From positions 271,640-335,639 of the forward strand of contig NZ_JAMZCY010000009.1 in assembly GCF_024519285.1 (NCBI RefSeq): 64,000 bases of DNA, given 5' to 3'. Under the pieces are notes generated by a model. The model had not been told where the DNA came from. It saw only the letters and a program-made list of their open reading frames with translations, and ran no database searches. The translations under genes were made by a program, and so were the position numbers. This DNA comes from Cohnella sp. WQ 127256. GTDB taxonomy: Bacteria; Bacillota; Bacilli; Paenibacillales; Paenibacillaceae. This document shows positions 1 to 9,064 of this stretch, in pieces. Within the stretch, counting starts at the first letter, position 1. The number at the start of each line of letters is the position of its first letter.

Positions 1-1677
1 ATCCGATACTCCTGGAAACAGTTCATTTGCGTCCGGTAAAGTCCGATCTGATTCAAACATGGACAGCGTATGACGTCTATACACCCAGCCCGACTCCTCC
101 TCTCCATCCTCATCATGACTTGCTTCAACATTATCGTCATTAATGGAACCCTCTTGCGTTCTATCTAGTGGTGGTAAACCTATTTTCTGTAGTCTTGTGC
201 GTAATTTCGGATAAGAGGCAGCGTCGATGATAAAGTCCCGATCCCCAACTTGCTCGATTAGCTTCTCCGCCATCTCTGAATCTTGTTTAAGTATTTCCGC
301 AACATCCTTATTATCTGTACGAAGTAGCATGACTTCAGCAAAGTATATTTTACCAAGCGGCTTAAACCAATCCTCTAGTGCCTGGACAACCTGCCCCGGC
401 AATGTATATTGGCTTTCCACCTGCAAAAAATCAACAACAAAGCTATTTGTGTACCCCCTGTTAAAGGCTCTGCTACAAGCATTTGGGGACATTCGATAAA
501 TAAATATAGCATCCGCAGTCACCCTATCCGCTATTTCATTTAGCACCCAGCGTTGTCTTAGCCCTGTTTCAGGCGGAACGAGAATTTCACCATCTGGCTG
601 TACGAATATAGCCGGAAGTCCTATGGTGTCGGAGAGGTTAAGCAAGACATCTTGCGCTCCGATAAGGCCAATCTTTTTCCTGAATACAGCTTTATTACGA
701 CAAATGCCTCGTTCCACCCATCCGAACGCTTCCAGAAGTCCGAGCCACTTATTTATCGATTCTTCTTGATTGCTTGTAATTTGCAGTTGATCCTCTTCGT
801 ACCACTCCATCGTTCTCAACGAGAATATTACCGATGCTGTCAAATGCAATACCGGTTGAATGGCTCCGTATCTGTCCATGACGAGTTCATGTAATCTAAT
901 ATCCGCTTCCATAGGAGACTGCGATATCCAGTTGTTCAGCTCAGAATCAGATATGCGGATTTCATTACCCACCTTCTGTAGTACTTTGCAGCACAAGCCA
1001 ACATCAATTGCCAATGCGACGGGAGAAGGTAATTGTTCATGGAACGGATAATCCAGGGATAAGCATGACAATTCCTCTGAAGTCAATCGCATCTCCTCCG
1101 CTATTCGAGTAATGGAAGAACGAGGAATAGCTCCCTTTCCCTTGGTTGTCCAGGAGAACGGCTGACGATGAATGGCCTGCCAAGCGGATAACAATTCCAG
1201 TGACAACGGAAGACGATAAGGTGTGGGCTTAAACGTGATCTCACGTGAAACCAAATCCGTTAAAGCATCACCCTTTACGGGAACCAGCAAGTGCTGCCAA
1301 AGAGGAACATTATCTGTTGGGATATAGAGCAGTTGATCTCCCCATGCTTTGCGAACCGCAAACAAGATACCACTTCTACGTAGCTGTGCCACGGAAATGC
1401 GAATTTCAGCTCCTGTCATAGCCGTCGTCTGCTCCAACGAGTTGATTAGATCTTTAATCTCAAAAGGGTGAGCAGCGAATCGAATGAGAATCCCTCTAAG
1501 AACGTGATAACAAGAGGATTTCCCATATCGTTGTACCCATGTCGTTGCCCACTCGTGGCTGCTCAATATTTCCTCGAGCTTCAGCCCTTGATCTGATCTA
1601 CTCTTGATCGTCGGTTCACTAACAATCAGCAGCTTAATCGCATCCGGAAGCCGTTTTATAGACATTGTTAAATTCAT
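1..1677 (-). CDS. XPB helicase-associated protein (Helicase_C_3 type), 3' end outside window
   Basis: The reading frame stays open for 559 codons from the ATG at 1677 to the window edge, so the C-terminus is missing. The N-terminal half is a helical, winged-helix-like region. Around residues 370-510 the text (IFVQPDGEILVPPETG, then ALEDWFKPLGKIY, then VGDRDFIIDAA) matches what I know of the Helicase_C_3 family of proteins that accompany bacterial XPB-like helicases. It has no Walker A or DEAD-box motif, so it is not an ATPase. An acidic segment (EEGSINDDNVEASHDEDGEEE) follows near residue 530. It starts 29 bp after the XPB gene on the same strand, so the two are probably co-transcribed and may act together in DNA repair. 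The partnership is inference from adjacency. Confidence 0.75.
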   Translation of the reverse strand, partial: MNLTMSIKRLPDAIKLLIVSEPTIKSRSDQGLKLEEILSSHEWATTWVQRYGKSSCYHVLRGILIRFAAHPFEIKDLINSLEQTTAMTGAEIRISVAQLRRSGILFAVRKAWGDQLLYIPTDNVPLWQHLLVPVKGDALTDLVSREITFKPTPYRLPLSLELLSAWQAIHRQPFSWTTKGKGAIPRSSITRIAEEMRLTSEELSCLSLDYPFHEQLPSPVALAIDVGLCCKVLQKVGNEIRISDSELNNWISQSPMEADIRLHELVMDRYGAIQPVLHLTASVIFSLRTMEWYEEDQLQITSNQEESINKWLGLLEAFGWVERGICRNKAVFRKKIGLIGAQDVLLNLSDTIGLPAIFVQPDGEILVPPETGLRQRWVLNEIADRVTADAIFIYRMSPNACSRAFNRGYTNSFVVDFLQVESQYTLPGQVVQALEDWFKPLGKIYFAEVMLLRTDNKDVAEILKQDSEMAEKLIEQVGDRDFIIDAASYPKLRTRLQKIGLPPLDRTQEGSINDDNVEASHDEDGEEESGWVYRRHTLSMFESDRTLPDANELFPGVSD

Positions 1678-1706
1678 CGGTATACTCCTCCCTCTGTTGA
1701 TACCAC

Positions 1707-3380
1707 TCAGTGGACCCACTGGTCTACGTGATAAGGGTAGCCTTGCTCCAACAAAAATCGCCCTCGATTCCGCGAAAACTCCACCTCATCCGTCCCATCG
1801 CTCACCAACGAATAGAAAGTCGCTTCTGCACCTGACTTTTTTGGCCGTAATATCCGACCTAACCGCTGCGCTTCCTCTTGTCTCGAACCAAAGCTACCTG
1901 ACACTTGAATCGCAATCGTGGCATCCGGTAGATCCACTGCAAAGTTTGCAACCTTAGACACGAGGAGAACATCGATATCACCTTCATTGAATCGGTCGAA
2001 CAACAGCTTACGACTTAGATGGGGCATCTCGCCAGTAATCAAGGGAAGGGACAATTCACTCGATAGCTTGTGCAACTGGTCCAGATATTGTCCAATAACA
2101 AGTGTAGGCTTCCCACTATGGCGCTGTAGCAAGCTTTTAACCACTTCCGTCTTACGTGGATTTTCTCCAGCGATCCGATGACGACTCCGTTTAGATGCAG
2201 TAGAATAAGATATCGCCGTCTCTGCGTCTAACGGTACTCTTACTTCTGTACAAGTTGCGTGCGCGATCCAACCTTTTCTCTCCATTGTTTTCCACGGTAC
2301 TTCATAGCGTTTCGGACCGATCAAGGCGAACGCATCCCCTTCTCGTCCATCCTCACGCACGAGTGTAGCCGTCAACCCCAGCCTTCTGGTCGCTTGTATG
2401 TCTGCTGTTATCCGAAACACGGGGGCCGGAAGTAAATGAACCTCGTCGTAAATAATGAGTCCCCAATCTCGATTGACGAACAGCTGTAGGTGAGGATATT
2501 CTTCGTCTTTGGAACGTCGATGTGTAAGTACTTGATAAGTCGCAACCGTCACCGGCTTCACGTTCTTCATCTGTCCCGTATATTCTCCAATCTCTTGCTC
2601 CGAAAGGGTTGTATTCTTAAGCAGCTCCGCGATCCATTGGGTAACGGACACTCTATTCGGTGTTAAAATAAGCGTTGCACACTTTAGGCTGGCTATCGCA
2701 GCCATCCCGACCCACGTTTTACCTGCTCCACACGGAAGAACTACGATACCACTCCCGCCTTCATGGGTCGATTCGCCTTTTCCGAGTAAAGCTTGGACCG
2801 CATCATTCTGATAGTCTCTTAGCACTATAGGATTACCTGATGCTGTTTCGTTGCACAATGAAACCTCTAGTGCCTCTCCAATGTGAAAACCAGCCTCATC
2901 CTTGACTGGAAACCCTCGCGCCGCTAGCTCACGCTTAATCCAGCCTCGCGCAGAAGTCGGAATGACAATATCCAGTCCGGTGGCGACGCCACTGAAAACC
3001 GATGCAACATCTTCCCAACCATATAACATGTCCAGCAATTCCTCGGTTTCCGCTGTCAGCGTTAATCCGTTCTCTGAGCTAACTAAGCGAAATTTCCCGT
3101 ATCGCCCCATATGTGTGCGAATATCATCTTCCACGGTATGAGGAATTGTGTAACGGGATAATTCAGCTAATCTCTCTAACACAAGCTGAGCGCTCCAACC
3201 TAATGCTGCGGCATTCCATAATGTAACTTGTGTGAGATGATAAGTGTGCCATATGCCAGGTCGCTTATGTAGTTCAGCAATTTCCTTAAGAAATTCTCGG
3301 GTTACCTCGTATTCGGGGTGTCGTTCATCGAGCAGCAGCATTCCATCCGATTGCACCCATAACGGGCGGGTTGTATTCAA
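1707..3380 (-). CDS. XPB/Ssl2-type superfamily 2 DNA helicase
   Basis: A 557-residue helicase with an N-terminal XPB-type domain (about 1-190). Core motifs: Walker A LPCGAGKTW near residue 215, DEVH box (IIYDEVHLLP) near 305, motif III LTATLVREDG, and motif VI QRLGRILRPK near the end. XPB is the archaeal and eukaryotic repair and transcription helicase; bacterial members are thought to act in DNA repair, but the role here is not shown by sequence. The start is TTG at 3380, placed 7 nt after a strong AAGGAGGG site. The gene follows a possible 48-codon ORF whose TGA directly abuts this start, and it precedes the helicase-associated gene. Confidence 0.93.
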   Translation of the reverse strand: MNTTRPLWVQSDGMLLLDERHPEYEVTREFLKEIAELHKRPGIWHTYHLTQVTLWNAAALGWSAQLVLERLAELSRYTIPHTVEDDIRTHMGRYGKFRLVSSENGLTLTAETEELLDMLYGWEDVASVFSGVATGLDIVIPTSARGWIKRELAARGFPVKDEAGFHIGEALEVSLCNETASGNPIVLRDYQNDAVQALLGKGESTHEGGSGIVVLPCGAGKTWVGMAAIASLKCATLILTPNRVSVTQWIAELLKNTTLSEQEIGEYTGQMKNVKPVTVATYQVLTHRRSKDEEYPHLQLFVNRDWGLIIYDEVHLLPAPVFRITADIQATRRLGLTATLVREDGREGDAFALIGPKRYEVPWKTMERKGWIAHATCTEVRVPLDAETAISYSTASKRSRHRIAGENPRKTEVVKSLLQRHSGKPTLVIGQYLDQLHKLSSELSLPLITGEMPHLSRKLLFDRFNEGDIDVLLVSKVANFAVDLPDATIAIQVSGSFGSRQEEAQRLGRILRPKKSGAEATFYSLVSDGTDEVEFSRNRGRFLLEQGYPYHVDQWVH

Positions 3381-3527
3381 TCAGCATCCCTCCTTGCCTC
3401 TACATCGTTCCCTTTCTAGAATCGTTAATGCATTTTCTTGAAAACCGGTAGCTATAGCAAAGAGGCCTACTTCCCGATCACCGGAAAATAGACCTCCATC
3501 TTCAATATGATTTTCCTTTAGCCCCAT
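3381..3527 (-). CDS. Possible small ORF (48 aa) upstream of XPB helicase
   Basis: An ATG at 3527 opens 48 codons (beginning MGLKENHIEDGGLF) that fill the whole gap between the amidohydrolase and the XPB helicase. The TGA stop at 3383-3381 touches the TTG start of the helicase, and the helicase ribosome binding site lies in its last codons, as in translationally coupled genes. There is no convincing ribosome binding site of its own, and I recognise no family. It could be a leader ORF or a small protein, or chance coding. Confidence 0.35.
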   Translation of the reverse strand: MGLKENHIEDGGLFSGDREVGLFAIATGFQENALTILERERCRGKEGC

Positions 3528-3539
3528 CGAACGATCCGA

Positions 3540-4712
3540 CTACACATCCTGAGCTGAGTCGTCCGCAACCGAGATGAGCAGCTGAGCAGCATGGAGCATC
3601 GCTCTCTCCTCGATATCGAAAAGGGGGTGATGGTGTGGTGCGGAGCTCCCATCCTCAACCCCAGCGCCTACGAAGAAGAAGCAACCGGGCTTCTGTTCCA
3701 GATAGTATGAGAAATCCTCACCCGCCATGACTGGTTCGCAGGGTCCTGTAGCCGTCTCCGGTAGCACCTCAGAGATGATGCGCAGAACTCTCACCGCTTC
3801 TTTCGCATCATTAACGACCGGCGGATAACCTTCGAAATAGCGTAGCTTGTATTCGCAATCATACATCTCACAGCAATTCTTAACGATCTTTTCCAATCGT
3901 TTACGAACTACAGATCGGGTTTCCTTATTAAAGGAACGAATCGTTCCACTTAGCTTACAACTTGAAGCAATTACATTATTTGCTGAGCCTGCTGTAAATC
4001 GACCAATTGACAGTACCGCCGATTCAAGCGGATTGACATTGCGAGCGACGATTGTCTGAAGCGCCATAACCAGCGATGCACCCACAACCAGAGCATCTTT
4101 GCTTTCATGAGGCAAACCGCCATGTCCGCCTCGCCCTATAATTTCGATCTCAAATTCATCAGGCGTTGCCATGAAGGGTCCTGGCCTTGTTGTTGCAGTT
4201 CCATAGGCTAGCGGCGACCATAAATGGATGCCATAGATCGCATCAACGCCTTCAAGTGCTCCATCTTCAATCATGCGAATCGCGCCCCCAGGCAATACTT
4301 CTTCACCTGGTTGGAACAAGAATACCCGAGTCCCCGCTGTCTCTTCCTTATGAAGGCTATAATAACGAGCCACTCCAAGCAACTGTGCCGTATGTCCGTC
4401 ATGTCCACATGCGTGCATCACTCCGGTAACCGTAGATCGATACGCACATTCCTTTGCATCCTGAATCGCAAGTGCATCAATATCTGCGCGTAGGGCTATT
4501 GTGCGTCCAGGCAAATCGCCTCTCAGCTTAGCCACAATGCCGGTTCCAGCAACACCCCTACGTACTTCAAGACCCCAACCCTCCAACAGGTCGGCTATCA
4601 TTAGAGATGTTTTATATTCTTGGAAAGAAAGCTCTGGGTGTTGATGCAAATGCCGGCGCCATTTCACCATATCTTCAAATAGAGACTGTAGTGTTTTTTC
4701 ATTAACTGTCAA
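3540..4712 (-). CDS. M20 family amidohydrolase/metallopeptidase
   Basis: About 390 residues, usual for the M20D amidohydrolases that hydrolyse N-acyl or N-acetyl amino acids and related amides. Visible signatures are HQHPELSFQE near the N-terminus, the metal-binding HACGHDGHTA, the FQPGEE glutamates, the lid-domain GGHGGLPHESKDA and the C-terminal MAGEDFSYYL. The substrate cannot be read from sequence; aminoacylase, N-acetyldiaminopimelate deacetylase and indole-acetyl amide hydrolase are alternatives. I chose the TTG at 4712 because an AGGAAAGGGGGC ribosome binding site sits 8 nt before it; an in-frame ATG lies 27 nt upstream at 4739 without a good site. It appears monocistronic, or the first gene before the XPB pair. 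Confidence 0.85.
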   Translation of the reverse strand: MTVNEKTLQSLFEDMVKWRRHLHQHPELSFQEYKTSLMIADLLEGWGLEVRRGVAGTGIVAKLRGDLPGRTIALRADIDALAIQDAKECAYRSTVTGVMHACGHDGHTAQLLGVARYYSLHKEETAGTRVFLFQPGEEVLPGGAIRMIEDGALEGVDAIYGIHLWSPLAYGTATTRPGPFMATPDEFEIEIIGRGGHGGLPHESKDALVVGASLVMALQTIVARNVNPLESAVLSIGRFTAGSANNVIASSCKLSGTIRSFNKETRSVVRKRLEKIVKNCCEMYDCEYKLRYFEGYPPVVNDAKEAVRVLRIISEVLPETATGPCEPVMAGEDFSYYLEQKPGCFFFVGAGVEDGSSAPHHHPLFDIEERAMLHAAQLLISVADDSAQDV

Positions 4713-4937
4713 GGTGGCGCCCCCTTTCCTATGATCCATTAATACGAGAGAATACTCGCACTATTGTTACCATTGTATCAGAAAGCTATCGCCTCCGTAA
4801 CCGCTCCCTAGGGAAGGAAGCTGGAAATTGTCAATGAACGTTCGAACTTGTGATCGACGGCAGGCTTGCAGAAGGCTCATAAACCGACTATCATGGAAAA
4901 GGATAACGCTTTTCGACCTTCCAAAGGAGGATTTTCC

Positions 4938-5282
4938 ATGTTACTTGACAATTCTGGATTAATCGGATTACGCAGCGACCTCGGACACCTGGACGAATCC
5001 GGTGATAAATTGGGCTTTGTACGCTGGCAGTGGGAATATCGTCGTGCTACATATGACCTTAAGCTGCACGATCGCACGAACAATGAAGATTATTTCTTAC
5101 GCATTACGACAAGAGCCGTTGAAGGCAAGCTCGAAAATCCCCATGCTATTCTCGAAGTTGAAGCTGTCTATATTGGACGAGCAACATTCCCGCATGGTCT
5201 CGATTATGAATCTCCGATACCATCAACAATCTTGAATGCTGCAACACAGCGTACGCAGGAATTAGTAAAGCTACTGTCCTAG
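4938..5282 (+). CDS. yugN: YugN-like family protein
   Basis: A 114-residue soluble protein. The segment LGFVRWQWEYRRATYDLKL followed by DYFLRITTRAVEG and a PxxIL-type tail matches the YugN-like family of Bacilli as I remember it. The function of the family is unknown. The ATG at 4938 has a CAAAGGAGG site 8 nt upstream; an in-frame ATG upstream (near 4890) has none. The gene ends 19 bp before ftsW on the same strand, so the two probably share a transcript. Confidence 0.75.
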   Translation: MLLDNSGLIGLRSDLGHLDESGDKLGFVRWQWEYRRATYDLKLHDRTNNEDYFLRITTRAVEGKLENPHAILEVEAVYIGRATFPHGLDYESPIPSTILNAATQRTQELVKLLS

Positions 5283-5301
5283 TGGCACGGAGGAATCAGC
5301 G

Positions 5302-6492
5302 ATGAAGACTTCTCCGGAGAGTGGCCAGCGGGGCACGCCAGATTTTCTGTTGCTTATTCTGACGCTTCTGCTCGTGGGATTTGGTCTTATCATGGTGTTC
5401 AGTGCTAGCTCCAGCATGGCAGTCTCCAAGCCCGCCTACAACAATGACGCCCTTTACTTCGTGAAGCGCCAGTTGATGTGGGTCGGGCTAGGTGGTTTTA
5501 TCATGCTTGTGATGATGAACATTCATTTTCAGAAGTACAAGAAGCTATTCGTTTTGTTCTTTATTGGGACCCTTGTTCTACTTATCCTCGTTCCGATTAT
5601 CGGGGAGACAAGAAACGGGGCTACAAGTTGGATTGGAGTTGGCACCTTCGGTGTTCAGCCGACGGAATTTGCCAAGCTTGCCATCATCCTATATTTAGCT
5701 GCTATCATTGCGAAGAAAGACGAGAAATTCCGTGACTTTAAGAAGGGGCTTCTCCCCGTTATGCTCGTTGTCGGATTTTTCGCCTTCGTCATAATGTTAC
5801 AGCCGGATTTCGGCTCTTGTGTTATTCTCGTGCTATGTGCATCTGCTATCGTCATTGCTGGCGGATCCAACTTGAAGCACATCATGCTGTCATTTGGTGT
5901 TCTTCTTGGCCTGGCTGCACTAGGGACAAGCTTATACTTCCTGATAAACCCGGATGCCGATTTCGGCTTTCGTGGTGACCGTTTCACAGCCTTCATAGAT
6001 CCTTTATCAGATCCGGATGGGAGCGGCTATCATATGCTACGTTCTCTTGAGGCTTTCGGACATGGTGGATTAATGGGTACAGGGCTAGGCAATAGTGTTC
6101 AGAAATTGTTCTACCTGCCTTATGCATACAATGATTTTATTTTTGCAGTAATCGGTGAAGAGCTTGGTTTTGTTGGAACAACGATTTTCATTTTGTTTTA
6201 TATCGTTTTTCTATGGAGAGCCCTTATCGTATCGCTGAGATGTCCGGATATCTACGGTACATTAGTCGGGATCGGTCTTGTGTCCCTAATTGCCATTCAA
6301 GCACTTATTAACATGGGTGGAGTTAGTGGGGCTATTCCGATCACTGGAGTCACTTTGCCTTTCATAAGTTATGGGGGTTCCTCTATGCTTACCTTGCTTA
6401 TTGGCATGGGTGTTCTCCTCAGTATATCTAGAGAGTATAATCGAGTGGGGAAAGCAACCCCTACGACCAATTCTAGAAGGCACCAAGCCTAA
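5302..6492 (+). CDS. ftsW: FtsW/RodA/SpoVE family peptidoglycan polymerase
   Basis: A 396-residue SEDS-family integral membrane protein with about ten hydrophobic segments. Typical SEDS text includes VFSASSSMA after the first helix, GATSWIGVGTFGVQPTEFAK, MLQPDFGS, GFRGDRFTAFIDP, YHMLRSLEAFGHGG, FIFAVIGEELGF and LPFISYGGSSM near the C-terminus. SEDS proteins polymerise lipid II glycan strands with a partner class B PBP, FtsW at the septum. Distinguishing FtsW from SpoVE or RodA needs a phylogeny; the short tail and overall match favour FtsW. A GGAGG site precedes the ATG. A bidirectional hairpin terminator follows. Confidence 0.88.
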   Translation: MKTSPESGQRGTPDFLLLILTLLLVGFGLIMVFSASSSMAVSKPAYNNDALYFVKRQLMWVGLGGFIMLVMMNIHFQKYKKLFVLFFIGTLVLLILVPIIGETRNGATSWIGVGTFGVQPTEFAKLAIILYLAAIIAKKDEKFRDFKKGLLPVMLVVGFFAFVIMLQPDFGSCVILVLCASAIVIAGGSNLKHIMLSFGVLLGLAALGTSLYFLINPDADFGFRGDRFTAFIDPLSDPDGSGYHMLRSLEAFGHGGLMGTGLGNSVQKLFYLPYAYNDFIFAVIGEELGFVGTTIFILFYIVFLWRALIVSLRCPDIYGTLVGIGLVSLIAIQALINMGGVSGAIPITGVTLPFISYGGSSMLTLLIGMGVLLSISREYNRVGKATPTTNSRRHQA

Positions 6493-6512
6493 CCTCCTAT
6501 TTTCTAAATTAA

Positions 6513-6555
6513 AAAACGTGATTAAGCGCCGATTCCAGCTGCTTAATCACGTTTT
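6513..6555. terminator. Bidirectional terminator between ftsW and the Asp23-family gene
   Basis: AAAACGTGATTAAGC pairs with GCTTAATCACGTTTT across a 13-nt loop. The A-rich and T-rich flanks let it work for both convergent genes. Confidence 0.85.
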
Positions 6556-6574
6556 AATTTATGCTTATTTGCTT

Positions 6575-6952
6575 TTACTTCACGCGATGCGGATCTTCTT
6601 GCTCCTCATCCTTGAAGGCTACGCCCTCAACCTTAACGTTTACTTCCACAACATTCAGTCCAGTCATATTCTCCACAGCTTCCCGAACATTGTCTTGCAG
6701 CCTACGGCTGACTTCTTGAATGGGAATACCGTATTGGACAACGATTCTTAAATCAATAGCCGCCTCGACTTGCCCTACTTCGACGGATACACCCTTTTGC
6801 GCATTGCGTCCACTTAACCGTTTGGCTAAGCCTTCCGAGATCCCGCCCGACATAGCGGCAACTCCAGGTGTCTCCAATGCAGCTAATCCGGCTATTGTTG
6901 CGACGACATCATCAGAAATTCTAATCATTCCTTGTTGCAATTCTTCCGTCAT
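6575..6952 (-). CDS. Asp23/Gls24 family envelope stress protein
   Basis: A 125-residue protein of the Asp23/Gls24 (DUF322) family. The segments ISDDVVATIAGLAALETPGV, VEVGQVEAAIDLRIVVQYG and NVVEVNVKVEGVAF follow the usual order. Members are small cytoplasmic or membrane-anchored proteins linked to envelope stress (Asp23, AmaP, YqhY, YloU). It has no membrane segment of its own. It stands alone, convergent with ftsW. Which subfamily it belongs to is not clear. Confidence 0.85.
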   Translation of the reverse strand: MTEELQQGMIRISDDVVATIAGLAALETPGVAAMSGGISEGLAKRLSGRNAQKGVSVEVGQVEAAIDLRIVVQYGIPIQEVSRRLQDNVREAVENMTGLNVVEVNVKVEGVAFKDEEQEDPHRVK

Positions 6953-7142
6953 GGCGGCTCACTCTCCCGAACCTAGTATGCTTCCATTGTAATGGAAGAC
7001 TAGGTCAGAATCAACCGTAAGCGAACCAACATAACCCATAACAATTATGTTCATCCCTTCGTTTACTTCATTATATGAATTGGGTATAGTAATAAATGTA
7101 AATATTAATACAAAAACCGAAATGGAAGTTGGTGTTTATAGG

Positions 7143-8201
7143 ATGAAAAAGCTGTTTTTTCCTTTACTTATCGTAACCTTTATCATCAGTGCAGTATCCC
7201 ATTACATGAAATGGGGAGCCGTACTCGAATTCTCGTTCGCAGGGCTGGCGATTTTGTTTGCCGCAGGTCTTCTCGGCAAAGCCACAGAATCCGTCGCTCA
7301 TTATGCTGGTCAACGATTGGGCGGCTTTCTTAACGCTACATTTGGTAACGCTGCAGAGCTTATTATCGCTATATTTCTTATCAAGGAAGGGTTATTTGAT
7401 ATCGTTAAAGCAAGCTTAACAGGAGCCATTATCGGTAACCTCTTATTAGTCCTGGGGGTAAGTGCTTTAGTAGGTGGTTTAAAATTTAAGGAACAGAAGT
7501 TTAACGTCCATCTCGCTGGTCAGAATGCCTCTCTGATGCTTCTCGGCATCATTGCTCTGTTCATTCCGGCAATCTTCGTTAAAACAGAGCATATCTCCGA
7601 GCACAACACAATGAATATAAGCATAATCGTTGCTGCCTTACTTATCATTGCTTACGTTGGATGGCTCATCTATTCCATGGTGACACACAAGGATATGCTG
7701 GAGGATCATGTGGATACCCAAGCCGCTCATGGCGAAGAGCCTGCCTGGTCACGTAATAAATCGATTATTTTCCTCGTCGTCGCAACCGTCATGGTCGCTT
7801 TCATTAGCGAATGGCTAGTACATACGCTTGACACCTTCTCCTCGCGCTTTGGCTTGTCTGAATTGTTCGTAGGTGCGTTTGTAGTCGCCATCGTAGGTAA
7901 CGCCGCAGAACACAGTGCAGCCGTTATGCTAGCCTTGAAAAACAAAATGGGAGCAGCTATCGAGATCGCGATTGGAAGCAGCCTGCAAATCGCCTTATTC
8001 GTCGCACCCGTACTTGTTTTTATTAGCTTACTCTTCGGCAAAGAAATGAATCTCATCTTCACTACAATTGAGCTTGCCGCAATTGCAGTCTCAGTATTGA
8101 TCGCGACCTCTATTTCTAGGGATGGATCGACGACTTGGTTCGAGGGTAAGCTGCTTCTCATTGTATATATTATACTTGGCGTATCTTTTTATTTCGTCTG
8201 A
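7143..8201 (+). CDS. Calcium/proton antiporter, CaCA (Cax) family
   Basis: A 352-residue membrane protein with about eleven hydrophobic segments and the two inverted alpha-repeats of Cax exchangers: FGNAAELIIAIFLIKEG with GAIIGNLLLVLG in the first half, and VGNAAEHSAAVMLALKNK with IAIGSSLQIALFVAP in the second. The glutamates in both repeats are the ion-binding residues in the family. It should export Ca2+ in exchange for protons. The start at 7143 gives the usual family length; an in-frame ATG at 7047 would add an atypical 32-residue tail. The ribosome binding site is weak. Confidence 0.9.
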   Translation: MKKLFFPLLIVTFIISAVSHYMKWGAVLEFSFAGLAILFAAGLLGKATESVAHYAGQRLGGFLNATFGNAAELIIAIFLIKEGLFDIVKASLTGAIIGNLLLVLGVSALVGGLKFKEQKFNVHLAGQNASLMLLGIIALFIPAIFVKTEHISEHNTMNISIIVAALLIIAYVGWLIYSMVTHKDMLEDHVDTQAAHGEEPAWSRNKSIIFLVVATVMVAFISEWLVHTLDTFSSRFGLSELFVGAFVVAIVGNAAEHSAAVMLALKNKMGAAIEIAIGSSLQIALFVAPVLVFISLLFGKEMNLIFTTIELAAIAVSVLIATSISRDGSTTWFEGKLLLIVYIILGVSFYFV

Positions 8202-8222
8202 ACAACCTCGGTACAAAAAAGA

Positions 8223-8250
8223 AGAGTAGCACCTGGTGGGGTGCTACTCT
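8223..8250. terminator. Terminator shared by cax and ylaN
   Basis: AGAGTAGCACC pairs with GGTGCTACTCT, followed by ATTTTTG on the plus strand. The right arm includes the last codons and stop of ylaN, so the convergent genes overlap the hairpin. Confidence 0.75.
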
Positions 8251-8534
8251 ATTTTTGTTTCCAACGCTTCGTATAAAATCGCCAGATTGCGTTCCAGCTG
8301 GCTAATTAGCAATTTGCCCGCTTCTTCCTCTACTAATCCCGTCCGAACCGCGAAATCAACCGCTCTCGAGAAGCCGTACATTTGGGTGTCCAGCACTTCC
8401 TCATATAGCGGGCATTTACGGGTTGTCAGATTTTCCATCTGGATGGCGATCAATTTCTCGATTTTGTCGGCATCTTCCTGAAGTAGACGTGATGCCTTTT
8501 CATTCAGATCAATGATTGTATCTGATGCTGCCAT
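8244..8534 (-). CDS. ylaN: YlaN family protein
   Basis: A 96-residue protein. LLQEDADKIEKLIAIQMENL and CPLYEEVLDTQMYGFSRAVD are the family signature. YlaN is conserved in Bacilli and linked in published work to iron homeostasis through interaction with Fur; that is family knowledge, not visible here. The ATG at 8534 (MAASDT) has AGGGGG at the right distance; a TTG further up at 8555 would place the ribosome binding site inside the gene. Confidence 0.88.
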   Translation of the reverse strand: MAASDTIIDLNEKASRLLQEDADKIEKLIAIQMENLTTRKCPLYEEVLDTQMYGFSRAVDFAVRTGLVEEEAGKLLISQLERNLAILYEALETKIE

Positions 8535-8682
8535 TCCCATTCCCCCTGTGCCCAAACTCCCAATAAAGAGCTACCTGCTTTGGTCATCATCAAACGTTGC
8601 AAGTAAACCATCTCTAGCTATCAGTTTAATATTAGACGATATCGCGCAGAAGTACAAGACGAGGGTTGCCCTTTATATAAAA

Positions 8683-8708
8683 ACATCTCGTCCTAGAGGA
8701 CGAGATGT
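8683..8708 (-). terminator. Terminator of the HPr-like gene
   Basis: On the minus strand ACATCTCGTCC pairs with GGACGAGATGT, followed by TTTTTATA. Confidence 0.8.
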
Positions 8709-8741
8709 CATGCATAATACGATTTGGTTGCTGATTTTTGA

Positions 8742-8981
8742 CTATTCCACAACTTTAACATTCAAGCTATGTTTCGCGAAAATCGCTCCTAATTCCTTCT
8801 TTGCTTCTTCGGCATCCGGTCCATGAACGTGAAGTTCATAGGACAGATTACCAACTAACGTAGTAAACAATCCAAGAATACTTTTGACATCAATATACTT
8901 GTTCTCTGCTTGAAGAACGATTGAAGAACGAAACTTGTTAGCAACTTGGGACAATTCTACAATAGCTGCGTTGTTAGACAT
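8742..8981 (-). CDS. HPr-like protein lacking the catalytic histidine region
   Basis: A 79-residue protein. NKFRSSIVLQAEN and DVKSILGLFTTLVG align with the HPr segment around regulatory Ser46, and the tail (HGPDAEEAKKELGAIF) also fits. The protein begins about twelve residues late compared with HPr, and the position of active-site His15 appears to be Asn. It should therefore not carry phosphate from enzyme I, but it keeps a serine where HPr kinase acts, a situation reminiscent of Crh. A good AGGAGGAGAT site precedes the ATG. It stands alone with its own terminator. A regulatory role is inference. Confidence 0.72.
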   Translation of the reverse strand: MSNNAAIVELSQVANKFRSSIVLQAENKYIDVKSILGLFTTLVGNLSYELHVHGPDAEEAKKELGAIFAKHSLNVKVVE

Positions 8982-9064
8982 GGTATCTCCTCCTAAATAT
9001 TAGGCATGCAATCTCTTCCACATCATACCTTGTTCCCCCAAAGTCACGCAAGAGGGGGAATGTA

